Below the pieces are notes generated by a model. The model saw only the letters and a program-made list of their open reading frames with translations. It was not told the DNA's origin and made no database searches. A stretch of DNA of 64,000 nucleotides from Bin95 sp965220855 (lineage in GTDB: Bacteria; Pseudomonadota; Alphaproteobacteria; Bin95), in assembly GCA_965220855.1 (NCBI GenBank), contig CBDCQY010000001.1:124001-188000 (forward strand). Direction: 5' to 3'. This document shows positions 55,812 through 64,000 of the stretch, piece by piece (the stretch's first letter is position 1; every line of letters starts with the position of its first letter). Made by a program: the position numbers and the translations under genes.

Positions 55812-56953
55812 ACGATCTGCCCGCCGCGCGCGAATGGATGCGCGATCCGGACATCGCGCGCATCGCGACCGCGCTCGGCCCCTGCCGCTTCATCGGCGGG
55901 GCGGTGCGCGACGCGCTCGCCGGCCTGCCCGCCGCCGACCTCGACCTTGCCACGCCGGAGGAGCCGCCCGAGGCGATCCGCCGGCTGGAGGCCGCCGGCG
56001 TCGACGTGCGGCCGACGGGCCTCGAACATGGCGTGGTGCTGGCGCTCGCGGGCGGGCGGCAGTGCGAGGTGGCCTCGCTGCGCCGCGACGTCGCCACCGA
56101 CGGGCGACGCGCCGTTGTCGCCTATACGCGCGACTGGCGCGAAGACGCCGCCCGGCGCGACTTCACCGTGAACGCCATGTCCGCCAGCCCCGACGGCCGG
56201 CTGTTCGACTATTTCGGCGGCGCGGCGGACCTCGCGGCCGGGCGCATCCGCTTCGTCGGCGACCCGGAACGGCGCATTCGCGAGGATGTGCTGCGCGTGC
56301 TGCGCTTCTTCCGCTTCACGGCGCGCTTCGGGCGCCTGCCGGGCGACCCCGCCAGCCTGGAGGCCGCGGTGCGGCTGGCGCCGCTGACGGAGGGGCTTTC
56401 CGGCGAGCGGCTCCGGGCCGAGCTGCTGGGCCTCCTGTCCGCGCCCGACCCCGCGCCGGTCGTCCGGCTGATGATCGAGCGCGATGTGCTCCGCCCGGCG
56501 CTGCCGGCCGCGACCCGCCCGGAGCGCCTCGCGCGCGCGGTGGAGGCGGAGCGGCGCCTCGGCGCGGCGCCCGATCCGGTCCGCCGGCTGGCCGCGCTGC
56601 TCGACCGGCCCGACGCCGGGCGGCTCCGGCTTGCGCGCGCGGAGGCGGCGCGGCTCGCCCGGCTGGCGGCGCCGAAGCCGCTCGACCGCGAGACGCTCTG
56701 GCGCGAGGGCCGCGCCGGCTTTCTGGACCGGCTGCTGCTCGCCGGCGGCGATGCGGTTGGCGAGGCGCTGCTCCGCGAGCCGGCGCCGGCCTTTCCGCTC
56801 ACCGGCGGCGACCTGCTCGGGCGCGGCGTGCCCGAAGGCCCGGAGATCGGGCGGCTGCAAAAGAGGCTGGAGGACTGGTGGCTGGCGCGCGACTGCCGCC
56901 CCGACCGGGCCGCCTGCCTGGCCGAGCTCGACCGCCTGCTTGCCTCAAGCTGA
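55808..56953 (+). CDS. cca: CCA tRNA nucleotidyltransferase
   Basis: A 381-aa class II nucleotidyltransferase that adds or repairs the 3' CCA of tRNAs. The head has FIGGAVRDALAG and ADLDLATPEEP (catalytic Asp pair), RRDFTVNAMSA follows, and EDVLRVLRFFRFTARFG is the neck motif. The start is probably TTG 55808, overlapping the DUF6111 stop as TTGA; ATG 55835 would remove nine residues before a conserved block. The C-terminal half is helical, as in other alphaproteobacterial enzymes. Confidence 0.92.
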   Translation: MNDLPAAREWMRDPDIARIATALGPCRFIGGAVRDALAGLPAADLDLATPEEPPEAIRRLEAAGVDVRPTGLEHGVVLALAGGRQCEVASLRRDVATDGRRAVVAYTRDWREDAARRDFTVNAMSASPDGRLFDYFGGAADLAAGRIRFVGDPERRIREDVLRVLRFFRFTARFGRLPGDPASLEAAVRLAPLTEGLSGERLRAELLGLLSAPDPAPVVRLMIERDVLRPALPAATRPERLARAVEAERRLGAAPDPVRRLAALLDRPDAGRLRLARAEAARLARLAAPKPLDRETLWREGRAGFLDRLLLAGGDAVGEALLREPAPAFPLTGGDLLGRGVPEGPEIGRLQKRLEDWWLARDCRPDRAACLAELDRLLASS

Positions 56954-56957
56954 CGCG

Positions 56958-57509
56958 CTATTCGCGCGGGGCGTATTTGGCCAGGATGCGCTGCAAGGTG
57001 CGCCGATGCATCCGCAGCCGCCGCGCGGTTTCCGACACATTGCGATTGCACTGCTCATAGATGCGCTGGATATGCTCCCAGCGCACCCGGTCCGGCGACA
57101 TCGGCAGTTCCGGCGGCTGCGGCGGGCCGGCGCCCATATGCTTCAGCGCCGTCTCGATGGCGTCGGCGTCGGCGGGCTTGGGCAGATAGTCGATCGCGCC
57201 CACCTTCACGGCCGCGACCGCGGTCGCGATATTGCCGTAGCCGGTCAGGATGATCGCGCGGCTGTCCGGGCGCACGGCCTGCAGATGCGAGACCACATCC
57301 ACGCCGCTGCCGTCGCCGAGCCGGAGATCGACCACCGCATAGTCGGGCGCGTCGATATCGACCGCCGCCCGGCCGTCCGCCACGGAGGTCGCCGTGCGGA
57401 CATCGAAGCCCCGCCGCTCCATGGACCGCGCCAGCCGATGCAGGAAGGGCGGGTCGTCGTCCACGAGCAGAAGAGTGCCGGCGTCGCCGCTTCCTTGCTG
57501 TTCTGTCAT
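56958..57509 (-). CDS. regA: RegA/PrrA/ActR-type response regulator
   Basis: A 183-aa redox response regulator. The receiver domain has acidic DDD at 17-19, phosphoacceptor D61 in YAVVDLRLGDG, and Lys in LPKPAD. A short proline-containing linker leads to a Fis-type helix-turn-helix (NRNVSETARRLRMHRRTLQR), nearly invariant in RegA orthologues. In relatives it controls genes for respiration, carbon and nitrogen fixation and photosynthesis under low oxygen. The ATG overlaps the regB stop by 4 nt, so the genes are co-transcribed. Confidence 0.93.
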   Translation of the reverse strand: MTEQQGSGDAGTLLLVDDDPPFLHRLARSMERRGFDVRTATSVADGRAAVDIDAPDYAVVDLRLGDGSGVDVVSHLQAVRPDSRAIILTGYGNIATAVAAVKVGAIDYLPKPADADAIETALKHMGAGPPQPPELPMSPDRVRWEHIQRIYEQCNRNVSETARRLRMHRRTLQRILAKYAPRE

Positions 57510-58813
57510 CGCTGTTCCCTCATGCCGGTGCGCTCCAGTATCACGCGCGGCCATAGAATCTCAACCTCTGCGCCGCCTTGCGGGCGGTTGCGGAACGTAA
57601 CGACTGCGCCGGTGCGCTCCAACAGGGTGCGCGCGATGAAAATTCCGAGCCCCATATGGCCGTCGCTGCCCTGCCGGGTGGAGAGATAGGGCTCGCCGAG
57701 ACGCCCGAGCAGGGCGGCGGGAAAGCCGGGCCCGTCGTCCGAGACCGTGACGCCCACCTGCTCCACGTCCCAGACGATCGACGCATCGACCCGGCGCTCG
57801 GCGAACTGCAAGGCGTTGGAGAGGATATTGCCGAGGCCGTTGATAAGCTCGGGCCGGCGCAGCAGCGCCGGCTCCGGCGCATCGTCGCGCGCCCGGCCGA
57901 GAATGGCGAGATCGACGCCGGCGCGCCGATGCGGGTCGGCCGTGCTCTCGATCAACGCCGTCAGCGGCATGCGCAGATAGGCCGCGTCGCCGGTCTCGGG
58001 ATGGCGCGACAGCTCCTCCAGGATCGCCTTGCAGCGGTCCGCCTGGCTCTTCAGCAGCTGCGCGTCCTCGGCCAGCGGGCTCGCGGCCGGCAGGTCGCGC
58101 GCGAGGTCGGAGGCGATGACGGTGATGGTGGCGAGCGGCGTGCCGAGCTCATGGGCGGCGGCGGCGGCGAGCGTGCCGAGGTCGGCGACGCGCTGCTCGC
58201 GCGCCAGCGCGTCCTGCGTCGCCTGCAGCGCCGCCGTCATGCGCCGCCCCTCGATCGACACCCGGCCCACATAGACCGCCATGAAGGCGATGGCGACAAC
58301 GGTGGCGAGCCAGATGCCCAGCATCAGATTGGGCGGCATGTCGGGCGGCGGCCCGTCCCAGGGCAGCGGCAGACGCCAGACCGCGAGCAGGGTGGCGGCC
58401 GCGACCGCCAGCAGGGCGAGCTTCATGCAGCTCGCGCGCGAGAGCGCCGTCGCCGCCACCGTGACCGGAGCCAGCAGCAGCAGCGCGAAGGGGTTGCCGA
58501 GGCCGCCGGTAAGATAGAGCAGCACGGCGAGCTGGAGCGTGTCGAAAGCCAGGAAGCGCAGCGCGTGGCGCTCCGAGAGGCCCCGCCCGGCGCGCAGATG
58601 CTGGCTGGCGTAGATGTTGACGGCCGCCGAGGCGGCGATGGCCGCTCCGGCCGCGCCCGCCGCCTCGACCGGCAGCCGATAGCCGAAACCGAAATGCAGC
58701 GCCGCAAACGCGCTCGCCTGGCCCGCGATCGCCACCCAGCGCACCAGGATCAGGGTGCGCGGCTGCACGAAACCGGTCTCGCCTCTGGGCGGCGCTGCTT
58801 CTACAACCTTCAT
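57506..58813 (-). CDS. regB: RegB/PrrB/ActS-type redox sensor histidine kinase
   Basis: A 435-aa membrane histidine kinase. About six hydrophobic segments fill residues 20-185. The quinone-sensing heptad GGLGNPF is at 103-109. The H-box HELGTPL has phosphoacceptor H221, and C261 in ADRCKAILEEL matches the redox-active cysteine known in RegB. N, G1 and G2 boxes follow (GNILSNALQFA, SDDGPGF, GLGIFIARTLLE). ATG 58813 is used. It pairs with regA and is divergent from the ABC ATPase gene. Confidence 0.93.
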   Translation of the reverse strand: MKVVEAAPPRGETGFVQPRTLILVRWVAIAGQASAFAALHFGFGYRLPVEAAGAAGAAIAASAAVNIYASQHLRAGRGLSERHALRFLAFDTLQLAVLLYLTGGLGNPFALLLLAPVTVAATALSRASCMKLALLAVAAATLLAVWRLPLPWDGPPPDMPPNLMLGIWLATVVAIAFMAVYVGRVSIEGRRMTAALQATQDALAREQRVADLGTLAAAAAHELGTPLATITVIASDLARDLPAASPLAEDAQLLKSQADRCKAILEELSRHPETGDAAYLRMPLTALIESTADPHRRAGVDLAILGRARDDAPEPALLRRPELINGLGNILSNALQFAERRVDASIVWDVEQVGVTVSDDGPGFPAALLGRLGEPYLSTRQGSDGHMGLGIFIARTLLERTGAVVTFRNRPQGGAEVEILWPRVILERTGMREQR

Positions 58814-58856
58814 GGACGGCGACGGCCCCCGCATGTCGTCGAGGGGGAAGCATAAC

Positions 58857-59603
58857 ATGAGCGAATGGGCGGCCTCGGTCCGGGATCTCTCCAAGCATTT
58901 CGGCCCGGTCAAGGCGGTGGACGGGCTGACCTTCGACCTCCGGCCCGGCGGCATCGTCGCGCTGCTCGGCGGCAACGGGGCGGGCAAGACCACCACCATC
59001 GCCATGCTGCTGGGCCTGCTGCTGCCGACCGCCGGCAAGGTGCGGGCGCTCGGCGTCGATATGACCCGCGACCGCAGCCGGGCGCTCGGCCGGATGAACT
59101 TCTCCTCGCCCTATGTCGAACTGCCGGGCCGGCTGACGGCGGAGGAGAACCTGCTGGTCTATGCGCGCCTCTACGGCGTGCGCCGGGCCTTGCAGCGGGT
59201 GCGCTCGCTCGCCGAGACGCTGGAGCTCGCGCCGCTGCTGAAGCAGCAGACGCGCACGCTCTCCGCCGGGCAGAAGTCCCGCCTGGCGCTCGCCAAGGCG
59301 CTGGTGAACGAGCCGCAATTGCTGCTGCTGGACGAGCCCACCGCCTCGCTCGACCCGGAGACGGCCGACTGGGTGCGCGGCTATCTGGAGGACTATGTGG
59401 CGCGCACCGGCGCCACCATCCTGCTCGCCTCGCACAATATGCCGGAGGTGGAGCGGCTCTGCCGCGACGTGCTGATGATGAAGGGCGGGCGGCTGGTGGA
59501 CCGGGGCGCCCCGGACGCGCTGATCGCGCGCTACGGGCGGCGGACCATGGAGGAGGTCTTCCTCGACATCGCGCGCGGCGCGGCTACCCCTCCGCCTCCG
59601 TGA
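58857..59603 (+). CDS. ABC transporter ATP-binding protein without adjacent permease
   Basis: A 248-aa ABC ATPase of the NatA/CcmA-like export group. Walker A is LLGGNGAGKTTTIAML, the signature is TLSAGQKSRLALAKAL (a variant of LSGGQ), Walker B is LLLLDEPTASLDPET, and the switch His is in ILLASHNM. ATG 58857 has a GAGGGGGA ribosome site. The next gene converges and overlaps by 20 bp, so no permease follows. The partner must be encoded elsewhere or be the Gld-like permease nearby, which already has its own ATPase. Confidence 0.88.
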   Translation: MSEWAASVRDLSKHFGPVKAVDGLTFDLRPGGIVALLGGNGAGKTTTIAMLLGLLLPTAGKVRALGVDMTRDRSRALGRMNFSSPYVELPGRLTAEENLLVYARLYGVRRALQRVRSLAETLELAPLLKQQTRTLSAGQKSRLALAKALVNEPQLLLLDEPTASLDPETADWVRGYLEDYVARTGATILLASHNMPEVERLCRDVLMMKGGRLVDRGAPDALIARYGRRTMEEVFLDIARGAATPPPP

Positions 59604-60699
59604 CGTCGGCGAGCCGGGTGCGGAACTTGCCCGTCTTGTAGTCGGTCACCCGATAGGCCCAGCCGGCGGCCGTGTTGTTGATCTCCGCGATCTCCGCCGC
59701 CAGCTCCTCCGGCGTGCGCAGCGCCTGCTCCAGCGAGCCGGCGAGCGCGTCGGCGTCCATGGTCTTGCGCGCGGCGAGCAGCGGCGCGACGCGCGGGTCC
59801 GCCTCGCCCCCGGAGGCCTCCAGCACCATCCAGTAGGCGCCGTCCGCGGCCACCATGCGCGCCTCGACCGCCAGGCCGTCGAAGGTCTCGAAGCGCCCGC
59901 TCACCAGCGGCGCCTGGAAGTCCAGCTCGGCCGCCGGGCGCACATCGTCGAAGATCAGGAAATCGAGCCAGCTGGTGAGCGGCGAGAGCTCGTGCGCCGG
60001 CTTCGCGCGGCGCCCCTCGGGCGGGTCCTCCGCCAGCGTCCAGTCGCCCTCTCCGGGTCCCGGCCGGGTGACGGTGACGGTCTCGCCGTCGGCGTGCAGA
60101 AGGCGCGTCCGGCGGATGCGGCGCTGCTCCACATTGGCGATATTGCGGTCGAGGAAGCGGGTCAGCACGCGCACCGGCTGGAAGCCGCCTTTGGCGAGCC
60201 AGGACTGCGCCTCGCCGCTGCGGCGCACGAACACGCCGCCGCCCGCCTCTTCCGGCCGGGCGTAGCCGACCAGCAGGTCGGCCAGCACTTCCTCGCCCGC
60301 CCGGACGATAATGCGGATCGAGGCGGCGGCCGTTCCGCTCTCCTGATCCTCCACCTGGAGCTTGGCGTAGAGGTCGGGATTGCTGGTGCGCGGCTCGATG
60401 ACCTCCAGGCGGGCGAGATCGCGCAGCATCCGCCCGACGGTCTCGAAGTCGGCCGGATAGCCGAAGCGCTGCCCGACGCCCCAGCGCCCGCCATGGCGCC
60501 GGGCCGAGACGGCGCCGTCGGGGGCGGAGGTCACCTCCACGAAGTCGATGTCGTTCACGCGCTCCAGCAGGCCCGGATAAAGCATGGTTCCGGCGGCGAG
60601 GCCGTCCGGCCCGTCGCGCTCGCTCACCAGCACGACGATGGCGGCGACCACCGCCAGGCCGGTCGCGAGCGCGACGCCGAGAAGGGTCCGGGTCTTCAT
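59584..60699 (-). CDS. DUF4340 domain protein
   Basis: A 371-aa protein with an N-terminal signal anchor (LLGVALATGLAVVAAIVVLV) and DUF4340-type repeats: FVEVTSAPDGAVSARRHGGRW near residue 55 and a second similar unit beyond residue 190. It is presumed periplasmic. It is the last gene of the Gld-type ABC operon, starting 7 bp after the GldG-like gene, as is usual for this family. Function unknown. Confidence 0.85.
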   Translation of the reverse strand: MKTRTLLGVALATGLAVVAAIVVLVSERDGPDGLAAGTMLYPGLLERVNDIDFVEVTSAPDGAVSARRHGGRWGVGQRFGYPADFETVGRMLRDLARLEVIEPRTSNPDLYAKLQVEDQESGTAAASIRIIVRAGEEVLADLLVGYARPEEAGGGVFVRRSGEAQSWLAKGGFQPVRVLTRFLDRNIANVEQRRIRRTRLLHADGETVTVTRPGPGEGDWTLAEDPPEGRRAKPAHELSPLTSWLDFLIFDDVRPAAELDFQAPLVSGRFETFDGLAVEARMVAADGAYWMVLEASGGEADPRVAPLLAARKTMDADALAGSLEQALRTPEELAAEIAEINNTAAGWAYRVTDYKTGKFRTRLADVTEAEG

Positions 60700-60706
60700 G
60701 CCGAGG

Positions 60707-62680
60707 TCATCCCTGCTGCGGCTGGCGCCGATGGATCCGCCGGACGATGGCGACCGCCAGCGCGAAGACGGCGACCAGGGCGGGAATGAGCGCGATATTG
60801 ACCAGCTTCAGCCGCGCCGCCAGCTGTTCGACCTCGCGGCGCAATTGATATTGCACATCGCGCAGCTCGCGGCGCAGCGCGATAATGTCGGTGCGCAGCG
60901 TGTGCAGCATCTCCGTCTGCGCCGGCGACAGCACCATCTGGCTGCCCGCCGCAGGGTCGCCCTCCAGGGTGCGCAGCTGCGTCTGGGCCTCGTCCAGCCG
61001 GTCCAGCAGCTCGCGCTCCTTGGCCCGGTGGCGGCTTTCGGCCTCGCGGCGAATGTCGTCCACCAGCGTGAACGGGCGCTGGAAACGCCCGCGCGAGCGC
61101 AGCGAGATCAGGTCGTTGCCGACCGTCATGTCCTCGATCAGATTGATGAAGAAGGCGGCGTTGTCGGCGACCGGCTGGCCGATGCGCTCGCCCAGCATGT
61201 CGGTCTCGACCATCCACATCGGGTCGGCGAGCATATCGACATCGGCCACCACCGCTACGCGCAGCGGCGCGCTGGAGCGGGCGAGATGCGCCGCCAGGGC
61301 GGCCTCGCGCTCGGCCTGCCGCTCCGCCTTCTCGGCCTCCGTCAGGTCGGCCTCTTCCGCCTCCCCGGCTTCGGGCGGCCCCTCCGGGAAGGCGCTCTCC
61401 ACCTCTCCCGAGAGCCGGGCGGCCAGCACCAAGGGGGCGCCGGCCTCCTCGAAGGCGCCCGCGACCGCGACCGGATCGACGGCGCCCTGCAGCAGCGAGA
61501 CCGGCGCCGTGCCGCCGCGCGCCGTGGTGGTGAGCAGCGGCGACAACGCAACCGCCGCGTCCTCCAGCAGACGGATATGGCCGGGCGAGGCCAGGTTCAT
61601 GCGGTTGAGTTCGGCGGTCACCGGGTCGTTCGCGGCGATCCCGTCCCGGTCCACGGCGATCCAGACCGGATAGTCGATCGCCATCAGCCGGGTGCGCGAG
61701 CGGTCGGGCGACACCTGCACCCGGCGCGCCCGGGCGGCGTCTCCGGCCACCCGGTCGGCCGGCATCTCGACGCCCCAGGTCCGGAACAGCCGCTCCAGAT
61801 CGGAGGCGAGGCCGCCGGGCGGCGGTCCGGTGCGGAAATATTCCGGGTTCTGCGCCTCGCCCTCGGAATGCGGATCGACGAACACCAGCAGCTTGCCGCC
61901 GCGAAGCGCGAACTGGTCGAGCGCGTAGAGGGTCTCGTCGCTCAGCTGCTTGGGATGGACCAGCACCACCGCCCCGACGCCCTCGGGCACGGCCGTCGCG
62001 GTGCTGACGATCTGCTGCACATCGGCGAAGTCGAGCAGCAGATTGTAGATCGTCCAGGCGTCGTTCGACCCCCGGCCGGACTGCGACATGGGCGAGCCGG
62101 CGATCGGCAGGCCGGTGATCAGCCCGACCTTCGGGCGCTCGGGATGCGCCAGGCTGTGCACGATGCGGGCGATATCGTATTCCAGATCGCGCTCGCGGCT
62201 CTCGTCGAAGAACGGGATCACCTCCACATCGTCGATGGAGTTGGTGCCGGCCAGGCCGAAAAACACCCGCTCGCCGGTCTGATCGACCGGCACGCCGTGC
62301 AGGCCGAAGGAGTCGGCCCGGTCCTCGGCGTCGGTGAACGGCTCGGGGTCGAAGACCTGCAGCTGCACCTTGCCGCCGGAGTGCGCCGCGAACTCCTCCA
62401 GCAGGTCGCGCACATGGCGGGCATAGGCGGCGACCTGCGGGATCTCGCGGGCGATCCGGCTGGAGAAGTAGAAGCGCAGCACCACCGGCTCCTCGACGCC
62501 CGCCAGCAGGCGTTCGGTGTCGTCGGCCAGCGTGAAGGCGCCATCCTCGGTCAGGTCGATGCGCAGCTGGCCGAGCAGCCGGTCGAACAGCGTCGCGCCG
62601 GCCAGGAACAGGACGGCGAGCAGGAGAAGGGCCAGACGGGCGAACAGGGCGCGCCGCCTGGCGCTGCCGGGAGGCGCCAT
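60707..62680 (-). CDS. GldG-family ABC-associated substrate-binding-like protein
   Basis: A 657-aa membrane-anchored protein resembling GldG (COG3225). The N-terminal membrane segment ALFARLALLLLAVLFLAGAT is followed by a thioredoxin-like and amidotransferase-like periplasmic region (VVLRFYFSSRIAREIPQ ... LLVFVDPHSEGEAQNPEYF). A coiled-coil stretch (about residues 545-625) and a final membrane segment near the C-terminus close the protein. It starts 4 bp after the permease stop. In Bacteroidetes GldAFG is tied to gliding; in alphaproteobacteria the transported substrate is unknown. Confidence 0.85.
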   Translation of the reverse strand: MAPPGSARRRALFARLALLLLAVLFLAGATLFDRLLGQLRIDLTEDGAFTLADDTERLLAGVEEPVVLRFYFSSRIAREIPQVAAYARHVRDLLEEFAAHSGGKVQLQVFDPEPFTDAEDRADSFGLHGVPVDQTGERVFFGLAGTNSIDDVEVIPFFDESRERDLEYDIARIVHSLAHPERPKVGLITGLPIAGSPMSQSGRGSNDAWTIYNLLLDFADVQQIVSTATAVPEGVGAVVLVHPKQLSDETLYALDQFALRGGKLLVFVDPHSEGEAQNPEYFRTGPPPGGLASDLERLFRTWGVEMPADRVAGDAARARRVQVSPDRSRTRLMAIDYPVWIAVDRDGIAANDPVTAELNRMNLASPGHIRLLEDAAVALSPLLTTTARGGTAPVSLLQGAVDPVAVAGAFEEAGAPLVLAARLSGEVESAFPEGPPEAGEAEEADLTEAEKAERQAEREAALAAHLARSSAPLRVAVVADVDMLADPMWMVETDMLGERIGQPVADNAAFFINLIEDMTVGNDLISLRSRGRFQRPFTLVDDIRREAESRHRAKERELLDRLDEAQTQLRTLEGDPAAGSQMVLSPAQTEMLHTLRTDIIALRRELRDVQYQLRREVEQLAARLKLVNIALIPALVAVFALAVAIVRRIHRRQPQQG

Positions 62681-62684
62681 GGCT

Positions 62685-63419
62685 TCAATCCGCCTTCTTC
62701 ATATCGACGACGATCGTCGCCGCGCCGAGCCACACGCCGATCACCAGCGCGTAATAGGCCAGGTCGCGCAGGTCGATCACGCCCTTGACGATATTGTTGA
62801 AATGGCCGAGCAGGCTGAAGGAGGCGAGCGTCTCCAGCAGCCCCGACGGAACGATGTCGCCGACCAGCGACTGCAGCACGCCGGAGCCCAGCACATTGAA
62901 CAGGAAGCACACCGTGACGGTGAGCACGAAGGCGATCACCTGGTTGCGGGTCAGCGCCGAGAGGCAGGAGCCGATGGCCAGATAGGCGCCGGCCAGCAGG
63001 AAGGAGCCGATATAGCTCGCGATCGCGACGCCATTGTCGGGCTCCCCCAGAATGTTGACCGTGACCCAGATCGGGAAGGTCAACGCCAGCGCCAGCCCCG
63101 CAAAGGCCCAGGCGGCGAGAAACTTGCCGAGCACCGCCGCCCCGGTCGAGATCGGCAGGGTGAGGAAGAGCTCGATGGTGCCGGTCTTGCGCTCCTCCGC
63201 CCACAGCCGCATCGACACCGCCGGCATGAAGAACAGATAGAGCCAGGGATGCCACTGGAAGAAGGGCTCCAGGTCCGCCCGCCCGCGCTCGAAGAAATAG
63301 CCGACATAGAAGGTCAGCGCCGCCGCCAGCGCCAGGAACAGCACGATGAAGACATAGGCGACGGGGGTGATGAAATAGCCGGCGAACTCGCGCCGGAAGA
63401 CATGCAGCACGCTAGTCAC
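62685..63419 (-). CDS. ABC-2 type transporter permease (GldF-like)
   Basis: A 244-aa protein with about six membrane segments. FRREFAGYFITPVAYVFIVL at the N-terminus and MRLWAEERKTGTIELFLTLP in the middle are typical of GldF/NosY-type permeases. It begins with GTG 63419, overlapping the ATPase stop by 8 nt. It forms the channel for the adjacent ATPase. Confidence 0.88.
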   Translation of the reverse strand: MTSVLHVFRREFAGYFITPVAYVFIVLFLALAAALTFYVGYFFERGRADLEPFFQWHPWLYLFFMPAVSMRLWAEERKTGTIELFLTLPISTGAAVLGKFLAAWAFAGLALALTFPIWVTVNILGEPDNGVAIASYIGSFLLAGAYLAIGSCLSALTRNQVIAFVLTVTVCFLFNVLGSGVLQSLVGDIVPSGLLETLASFSLLGHFNNIVKGVIDLRDLAYYALVIGVWLGAATIVVDMKKAD

Positions 63420-64000
63420 GGTCGGACGCCTCCGGGGCGTCGGCGGTCATGCGCCGGAAGGCGTCGTCCAGCGCGCCGGCCTCCAGCCGGAGCTCGCTGA
63501 CCGGCCAGCCGTGCGCCTGCGCCAGCAGGCCGACATCGGCGAAGATCGAGAGGCCGTCGCGGGGGCTGGCCAGCAGGCGCGCCTCGCCCTCGCCGGCGTC
63601 GCGCCGCTCGACCCGGGCCACGCGGTCGAGCCCGGCGAGCGCCGTGGCGGCCTCGTCGGCGCTGGCGGCCGCGAGCGTCACCGAGACGGCGTTATGGAGC
63701 GGCGACCTCGCCGCCAGCGCCTCCGGCGTGGCGTCGGCCAGCAGCCGCCCGCCGGCGATCACCGCCGCCCGGGTGCACACCGCATCGACCTCCTCCAGGA
63801 TATGGGTCGAGATGACGATCGCCTTGTCGTGGCCGATCTCCTGGATCAGGGCGCGCATCTCGTGCTTCTGGTTGGGGTCCAGCCCGTCGGTCGGCTCGTC
63901 CAGGATCAGCGCCGGCGGGTCGTGCAGCAGCGCCTGGGCGAGGCCGACGCGGCGCTTGAAGCCCTTGGAGAGCGTCTCGATCGGCTGGCGCAGCACGCCG
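63412..64000 (-). CDS. ABC transporter ATP-binding protein (GldA-like), partial at window edge
   Basis: The visible C-terminal 195 residues or so include the signature-like TLSKGFKRRVGLAQALLHDP (the LSxG class with a K), Walker B ALILDEPTDGLDPNQ, and the switch His in VISTHILEEVDAV. A C-terminal domain follows. The Walker A half lies beyond position 64000. It is the ATPase of the permease, GldG-like and DUF4340 operon. Confidence 0.88.
   Translation of the reverse strand, partial: GVLRQPIETLSKGFKRRVGLAQALLHDPPALILDEPTDGLDPNQKHEMRALIQEIGHDKAIVISTHILEEVDAVCTRAAVIAGGRLLADATPEALAARSPLHNAVSVTLAAASADEAATALAGLDRVARVERRDAGEGEARLLASPRDGLSIFADVGLLAQAHGWPVSELRLEAGALDDAFRRMTADAPEASDRD

Overview
The window is GC-rich DNA from an alphaproteobacterium. 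The evidence is the rrn operon (16S, tRNA-Ile, tRNA-Ala, 23S, 5S, tRNA-fMet), a RegB/RegA-type redox two-component pair, and the NUDIX / DUF6111 / CCA-adding enzyme gene run. I cannot name the genus from the sequence alone.

Layout. (1) 1-4902 is a graveyard of defence and mobile DNA: an IS1595-type transposase fragment, a DUF499 ATPase pseudogene with one in-frame stop and two frameshifts, and the tail of a UvrD-like helicase split by a complete IS1380-family element with a CTAG target duplication. (2) 4903-37436 is a 32.5-kb integrative element in the 3' half of the tRNA-fMet gene that ends the rrn operon. It is bounded by a perfect 47-bp direct repeat and carries a tyrosine integrase just inside the left end. 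It encodes a tight operon of an orphan VapB-like antitoxin, a PHP-domain SMC-like ATPase and an AlbA_2 protein, with another orphan antitoxin just upstream. It also carries a coupling-protein-like membrane fragment next to a MobF relaxase, a UvrD-type helicase with zinc fingers, a ribbon-helix-helix protein, a DUF2493 protein, SSB, small unknown genes, an autotransporter with seven Ig-like repeats, a five-module CxxC protein, an AVAST type 3-like pair (2150-aa nuclease/STAND ATPase plus small partner), and a protein with a HEPN-like R-x4-H motif. No type IV secretion genes are visible, so the element looks mobilizable rather than self-conjugative, and rich in defence genes. (3) 37390-42962 is the rrn operon on the minus strand, with a strong promoter and an expanded helix 45 in the 23S gene. 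(4) 43067-64000 is ordinary chromosome: an M23 peptidase; an MmgE/PrpD, class II aldolase and quinone oxidoreductase trio; a MoxR / DUF58 / DUF4159 / VWA-like membrane operon; a DUF1285, NUDIX, DUF6111 and cca run; regBA; an orphan ABC ATPase; and a Gld-type ABC operon running off the right edge.

The best candidates for new biology are the antitoxin / PHP-ATPase / AlbA_2 operon (6701-11185), the AVAST3-like pair with a HEPN-like neighbour (28216-36914), and the multi-CxxC protein operon (26103-27884). All sit in one tRNA-fMet island beside the remains of what may be earlier occupants of the same site.
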